Source: Chryseobacterium gleum
Lineage (GTDB): Bacteria; Bacteroidota; Bacteroidia; Flavobacteriales_D; Sanyastnellaceae
Assembly: GCA_945862415.1 (NCBI GenBank)
Contig: CAMAYP010000006.1
Span: 1 to 44,953, forward strand
DNA length: 44,953 bases
Reading direction: 5' to 3'
Part shown: positions 41,212-44,953 of the stretch, piece after piece
Layout: each line of letters starts with the position of its first letter
Numbering within the stretch: position 1 is the stretch's first letter
Translations under genes and position numbers: made by a program
The notes under the pieces: generated by a model
What the model was told of the DNA's origin: nothing
What the model saw: the letters and a program-made list of their open reading frames with translations, nothing else
Databases searched by the model: none

Positions 41212-43206
41212 ATGGCTGAATCGAAACGCACAAAGGCTGAAGAAGCCGAAGAAAAAGACCTCAACATTGTCAATGAGGCAACCTCCACAAACGCTGAAGT
41301 ACCTGCTGAAGCATCTGCTGAAACACCTTCCGAGGCACCACAGGAAGAAGAAATCGGCGCGGAAGAACCGCTCGAGATTTTCAGCACTGCCGACGAGCAA
41401 ATGTACCTCAACGAAAAAGGAGAGTTCAACTGGGATGCTTATGAAGCAGTCGGTGGTTACAACAATGATGAGCGCCAAAAGCTTGACAAGATGTACGAGT
41501 CTACCTTGTCGGTTATTCGCGAGAGAGAAGTTGTAAACGGAACCGTAGTAAGCATTAACAAGAAAGAAGTTGTAGTAAACATCGGTTACAAGTCTGAAGG
41601 CGTTGTGCCTGCAGGTGAATTCCGTTACAACCCGGACCTGAAGGCCGGTGATTTGGTACCGGTATTCATTGAACAGACCGAAGATAAAAACGGACAACTC
41701 AATGTATCGCACAAAACCGCTCGCATATTCAGTGCTTGGGGCAATGTAAATGCTGCACTTGATAGCGGCGAAATCATCAAAGGTGAGGTTAAGAGCCGCA
41801 CTAAGGGTGGTTTGATCGTTGACGTATTTGGTATCGAGGCATTCTTGCCCGGTTCACAGATCGATGTGAAGCCAATCCGCGACTACGATCAATATGTAGG
41901 CAAGATCATGGAATTGAAAGTGGTGAAAATCAACAACGAATTCAAAAACGTTGTTGTATCGCACAAAGCATTGATCGAAGCCGAACTCGAAGAACAAAAG
42001 AAACTCATCATGAGTGGTCTCGAAAAGGGACAAGTACTCGAAGGTGTCGTGAAGAACATCACTTCGTATGGTGTGTTCGTAGACCTTGGTGGCGTAGACG
42101 GTTTGATTCACATCACCGACTTGTCATGGGGCCGCGTAACACATCCGGAAGAGATGGTTCAACTTGATGCTAAGATCAATGTAGTTATCCTCGACTTTGA
42201 TGATGACAAGAAGCGCATTGCACTTGGTATGAAGCAGCTTACACCGCACCCATGGGATGCTATCGAAGGCACAATGGAAGTAGGTCAGAAGGTGAAAGGA
42301 AAAGTAGTTGTTTTGGCTGACTATGGTGCATTTGTAGAGGTAGCAGCTGGCGTGGAGGGATTAATTCACGTAAGCGAAATGTCATGGAGCACTCACTTGC
42401 GCTCAGCTCAAGACTTCCTCAAGGTTGGTCAAGAGGTAGAGTGTGTTATTTTGAGTGTCGACAAAGACGAGCGTAAACTCTCTTTGGGCATGAAGCAATT
42501 GACACAAGATCCATGGGAAAACATCGAGTCACGTTTCCCTGTTACCAGCAAGCACAAAGCGAAAGTTCGCGCATTCACCAACTTCGGTGTATTCTGCGAA
42601 TTGGCTGAAGGCATTGACGGACTTATCCACATTAGCGATCTTTCTTGGAGCAAGAAAATCAAGCACCCGAGCGAGTTCTGTCACATTAGTGATGATCTCG
42701 AGGTAGTGGTACTTGAGCTTGATAAAGACAACCGTCGTATCAGCCTTGGTCACAAGCAAATTGAGGAAAACCCATGGGATGTATTCGAAACCGTATTCGT
42801 TGAAGGTTCGAAGCACCAAGGTACTATCATTCGTAAAGAAGGTTCACACGCTATCGTGGCATTGCCATACGGCTTGGAAGGTTTCTGCATGAATAAGAAC
42901 CTCAAGAAAGAAGATGGTTCAACTGCCAAAGTTGAAGATGTGCTCGATTTCATCATCGCTGAGTTCAACAAGAACCAACGTAAGATTTCAGTGAGTCACA
43001 CCGGCACTTGGAAAGAGGATGAGCCAGGAAGTCCGGAGGCAGCAAGAAAAGCAGCTCCACGTGCTAAGAAGCCGGAAGGAATTGATTCAAATGCTGTGAA
43101 AGCGGTAAACTCACAGGTTGAGAAATCAACTTTGGGTGACATCGGCGCTTTGGCCAGTTTGAAAGAGAAAATGGAAGGTAGCGAAGGCACCGAAGAGAGC
43201 AATTAA
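41212..43206 (+). CDS. rpsA: 30S ribosomal protein S1
   Basis: 664 residues, longer than E. coli S1 (557). An acidic, Ala/Glu-rich N-terminal extension of about 70 residues (EVPAEASAETPSEAPQEEE) precedes six S1-type OB repeats, for example GQVLEGVVKNITSYGVFVDL and GQKVKGKVVVLADYGAFVEV. The C-terminal tail is charged. S1 brings mRNA to the 30S subunit; in Bacteroidota, where Shine-Dalgarno pairing is little used, it is expected to be especially important. A long leader precedes it and a strong terminator follows. Confidence 0.96.
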   Translation: MAESKRTKAEEAEEKDLNIVNEATSTNAEVPAEASAETPSEAPQEEEIGAEEPLEIFSTADEQMYLNEKGEFNWDAYEAVGGYNNDERQKLDKMYESTLSVIREREVVNGTVVSINKKEVVVNIGYKSEGVVPAGEFRYNPDLKAGDLVPVFIEQTEDKNGQLNVSHKTARIFSAWGNVNAALDSGEIIKGEVKSRTKGGLIVDVFGIEAFLPGSQIDVKPIRDYDQYVGKIMELKVVKINNEFKNVVVSHKALIEAELEEQKKLIMSGLEKGQVLEGVVKNITSYGVFVDLGGVDGLIHITDLSWGRVTHPEEMVQLDAKINVVILDFDDDKKRIALGMKQLTPHPWDAIEGTMEVGQKVKGKVVVLADYGAFVEVAAGVEGLIHVSEMSWSTHLRSAQDFLKVGQEVECVILSVDKDERKLSLGMKQLTQDPWENIESRFPVTSKHKAKVRAFTNFGVFCELAEGIDGLIHISDLSWSKKIKHPSEFCHISDDLEVVVLELDKDNRRISLGHKQIEENPWDVFETVFVEGSKHQGTIIRKEGSHAIVALPYGLEGFCMNKNLKKEDGSTAKVEDVLDFIIAEFNKNQRKISVSHTGTWKEDEPGSPEAARKAAPRAKKPEGIDSNAVKAVNSQVEKSTLGDIGALASLKEKMEGSEGTEESN

Positions 43207-43226
43207 TTGTTTTCTTGATAGATTTC

Positions 43227-43257
43227 AAAAGCCCCAACCTTTCGGTTGGGGCTTTTT
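43227..43257 (+). terminator. Intrinsic terminator of rpsA
   Basis: AAAAGCCCCAACC and GGTTGGGGCTTTT form a perfect 13-bp stem with a TTTC loop, followed by further T. Confidence 0.92.
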
Positions 43258-43336
43258 GTTTCCTCCCAATTAAATTAAATAAATGCATTTGCAATGGCAA
43301 TTTCATATATTGCATAGAAACCAAATCAATTTGGAC

Positions 43337-44020
43337 ATGAAACATATAGTCGTATTTACCGGAGCAGGCATGAGTGCTGAAAGCGGCATTCCAACTTTTC
43401 GCGGCGGCAATGGCCTTTGGGAAAATTATCGCATTGAAGATGTTGCAACTCCGGAAGCTTGGGAGCGTGATTCGGAATTGGTACTAGAATTCTATAATCA
43501 GCGTCGAAAGGGAGTATTAGAAGCTGAACCCAACGAGGGCCACCGTCAAATCGCTGCCTGGCAAGAACATTTTCACGTGACAGTTATCACTCAAAACATC
43601 GACGATTTACACGAGCGAGCTGGCAGCCGTAACGTTGTTCATTTGCACGGAGAAATTCGAAAATCCAGAAGCACGGTCAATCCGCAATTGGTTTACGGTA
43701 TAGAAGGTTGGCAACTATTGATGGGTGATGTATGCGAGCAAGGTTCACAGCTTCGCCCTCACATCGTTTGGTTTGGAGAGGAGGTTCCCATGATGGAGAT
43801 TGCAGCAGGCATTATTGAGGAATCCGATATCTTCATAGTTGTTGGCACATCCTTGCAGGTTTATCCGGCAGCTGGGTTGGTTGATTTTGCTATGCGAGCA
43901 CAACAAAAATTTATTGTTGACCCCGAGGCGAATAGTCTGTTGTCGAAACCCGGGTGGATAAGCATTAACTCAGGAGCGGGGGAGGGCCTTCAGCGGATTG
44001 ATGCCGACTTCTTGCTCTGA
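43337..44020 (+). CDS. cobB: NAD-dependent protein deacylase, sirtuin (CobB-like)
   Basis: About 227 residues. NAD-binding GAGMSAESGIPTFRGG, TQNIDDLHERAG, catalytic His in VVHLHGEI, and RPHIVWFGE, GTSLQVYPAAGL are present. FYNQRRKG gives the Tyr-x-x-Arg pair that in class III sirtuins (SIRT5, E. coli CobB) favours succinyl- or malonyl-lysine. The four zinc-binding Cys of most sirtuins are absent: the module between HGE and RPHIVWF has only one Cys (GDVCEQG). The ATG at 43337 is used, as the longer frame lacks family similarity. Confidence 0.93.
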   Translation: MKHIVVFTGAGMSAESGIPTFRGGNGLWENYRIEDVATPEAWERDSELVLEFYNQRRKGVLEAEPNEGHRQIAAWQEHFHVTVITQNIDDLHERAGSRNVVHLHGEIRKSRSTVNPQLVYGIEGWQLLMGDVCEQGSQLRPHIVWFGEEVPMMEIAAGIIEESDIFIVVGTSLQVYPAAGLVDFAMRAQQKFIVDPEANSLLSKPGWISINSGAGEGLQRIDADFLL

Positions 44021-44044
44021 TTAGGTTGATTTGAATTACATTCG
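44012..44044 (+). promoter_or_regulatory. Bacteroidota-type promoter for cmk
   Basis: TTG (44012-44014), a 22-bp spacer and TACATTCG (44037-44044), 21 bp before the GTG start; it overlaps the 3' end of the sirtuin gene. Confidence 0.55.
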
Positions 44045-44065
44045 CATCCAACCTTTTCCAACGAC

Positions 44066-44776
44066 GTGAAATCCAAGATTAACATTGCTATTGATGGCTA
44101 CTCTTCTTGCGGGAAAAGCACCATTGCCAAAGCAATAGCACGCGAGCTGAATTACATCTACATCGATTCAGGCGCTATGTATCGAGCCATGACACTTTAT
44201 GCATTACAGCATGGGTATATCGGACAAGATGGTTTGGTCAAAGAACAAGCACTGATTTCATCGCTTGATTTGGTGATGATAAACTTTCGATACAACACAG
44301 ATACGTATCGTTACGAAACCTACCTCAACGGTCAAAATGTAGAACGAGAAATCCGCGCCCTGCAAGTGAGTAACAGTGTGTCACCTATTTCAGCTGTCAA
44401 GGAAGTTCGAGAAAAACTGGTGCGATTGCAGAAGCGAATGGCAGAGTCGAAGGGCGTTGTAATGGACGGACGGGATATTGGTACCGTCGTGCTTCCGAAT
44501 GCCGAACTGAAGCTGTTCATGACTGCCGATCCTCAAATTCGAGCTCAGCGACGTTTTGAAGAATTGCACAGCATGGGAGTTGAAACCACCAAGGAGGATG
44601 TTCTAAAAAACATCAATCAACGTGACCTTATCGATACAACCCGCGCTCACGACCCATTGGTGCAAGCCCCCGATGCAGTGGTGGTAGATAACACACACCT
44701 CACACTCGATGAGCAGTTTCAATTTGTTATGACGAAGGTGTCGCATAAGATTTCAGCCAGCAGTCTCGCTGATTAA
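44066..44776 (+). CDS. cmk: Cytidylate kinase
   Basis: 236 residues. The P-loop INIAIDGYSSCGKSTIAKAI, the CMP-binding IDSGAMYRAMT and the DGRDIGTVVLPNAELK segment are diagnostic. It phosphorylates CMP and dCMP. The start codon is GTG at 44066. It converges with the carboxyltransferase gene, with only 10 bp between the stops. In many bacteria cmk neighbours rpsA; here the sirtuin gene lies between them. Confidence 0.95.
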   Translation: MKSKINIAIDGYSSCGKSTIAKAIARELNYIYIDSGAMYRAMTLYALQHGYIGQDGLVKEQALISSLDLVMINFRYNTDTYRYETYLNGQNVEREIRALQVSNSVSPISAVKEVREKLVRLQKRMAESKGVVMDGRDIGTVVLPNAELKLFMTADPQIRAQRRFEELHSMGVETTKEDVLKNINQRDLIDTTRAHDPLVQAPDAVVVDNTHLTLDEQFQFVMTKVSHKISASSLAD

Positions 44777-44786
44777 ACTATTACAC

Positions 44787-44953
44787 TCAGGTTTGTATTA
44801 CTCCAACGTTGTAGGAGCGTTCAGCAGGTGCATTGCTGGCTGCTTCTAAACCCATGCTTATCCATTTGCGCGTGTCGGCAGGGTCGATGATCGCATCCAA
44901 CCATAAACGAGCAGCAGCGTAGTAGGGCGAAATCTGAGCATCATAACGATCTT
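44787..44953 (-). CDS. Acyl-CoA carboxylase carboxyltransferase subunit, C-terminal end only
   Basis: The last 54 codons before TGA read DRYDAQISPYYAAARLWLD and continue IIDPADTRKWISMGLEAAS to the end NVGVIQT. This is the characteristic C-terminus of biotin-dependent carboxyltransferase beta subunits (methylcrotonyl-, propionyl- or geranyl-CoA carboxylase type), where the Tyr-Tyr-Ala-Ala-Ala-Arg-Leu-Trp segment is conserved. The rest lies beyond the window, so the exact acyl-CoA substrate cannot be decided. Confidence 0.85.
   Translation of the reverse strand, partial: DRYDAQISPYYAAARLWLDAIIDPADTRKWISMGLEAASNAPAERSYNVGVIQT

Noticed and set aside
43283-43336. Longer start for the sirtuin
   Set aside because: The extra 18 residues lack family similarity; the ATG at 43337 begins the conserved NAD-binding strand.
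1-44953. rRNA, tRNA, prophage or toxin-antitoxin loci
   Set aside because: No cloverleaf with a conserved T-arm, no rRNA signature and no phage or toxin family was recognised by reading; a covariance-model scan would be decisive.

Overview
The window looks like a chromosomal segment of a member of the Bacteroidota, probably Flavobacteriales-like. The evidence is a primary sigma factor without region 1.1, promoters of the TTG-N(18-22)-TAnnTT(T/C)G type, little sign of Shine-Dalgarno sequences, and Bacteroidota-typical families: a PorE-like TPR/propeller/OmpA protein, a SiaB-type kinase-like protein, DUF4920 and DUF1573 lipoproteins, an S1 protein with a long acidic N-terminus, and menaquinone genes. 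No rRNA, tRNA, CRISPR array, prophage or transposase was found. Almost everything is housekeeping or envelope biology; the unusual content lies between the genes.

Regions. (1) 1-3418, minus: two GH13 alpha-amylase-family lipoproteins flank prmC in one tight operon; the distal amylase runs off the left edge. (2) 3419-8148: a four-helix-bundle (S23/IVS-like) gene sits in a cluster of palindromic repeats, followed by a photolyase/cryptochrome, a D-2-hydroxyacid dehydrogenase and a glycosyltransferase, all minus. (3) 8204-12350, plus: tadA, mgtE, a delta-1-pyrroline-5-carboxylate dehydrogenase and an orphan small membrane protein preceded by an inverted-repeat block. (4) 12598-24207, mostly minus: SGNH hydrolase, PorE-like OmpA protein, RhlE-type helicase, HEAT-cyclophilin lipoprotein, SiaB-like protein, a small plus-strand gene and uvrA. 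(5) 24328-32445, plus: MBOAT acyltransferase, SGNH-like partner, DUF418-like membrane protein, menC, menE, rdgB, then an SPFH protein and a two-TM protein. (6) 32442-37079, minus: OmpR-type regulator, DUF4920, yajC, DUF1573, a pRiA4b ORF-3-like protein, a TPR membrane protein, thioredoxin and an FKBP lipoprotein. (7) 37269-44776, plus: rpsO, pnp, rpoD, rpsA, a sirtuin and cmk. The window ends in the 3' end of an acyl-CoA carboxylase carboxyltransferase gene on the minus strand.

Functional groupings: starch or maltodextrin breakdown at the left edge; DNA repair (photolyase, uvrA); envelope modification (MBOAT + SGNH + DUF418-like, and a second SGNH protein next to an OmpA protein); envelope protein folding (two PPIase lipoproteins); and the core information block rpsO-pnp-rpoD-rpsA, in which each gene ends in a recognisable intrinsic terminator.

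The most notable finding is a dispersed palindromic repeat family (seven copies and one half copy). Its arms are built from phase-locked hexamers (AGAAAC/AGAATG type on the purine strand), its core is TTCTGGAAATTTTTAGAA-like, and most copies carry a short GGCGC-containing tail on one side. It is always intergenic, occurs three times in tandem beside the four-helix-bundle gene, and often lies beside other short iterated motifs. Repeat, promoter and terminator coordinates were read by eye and may be off by a base or two.
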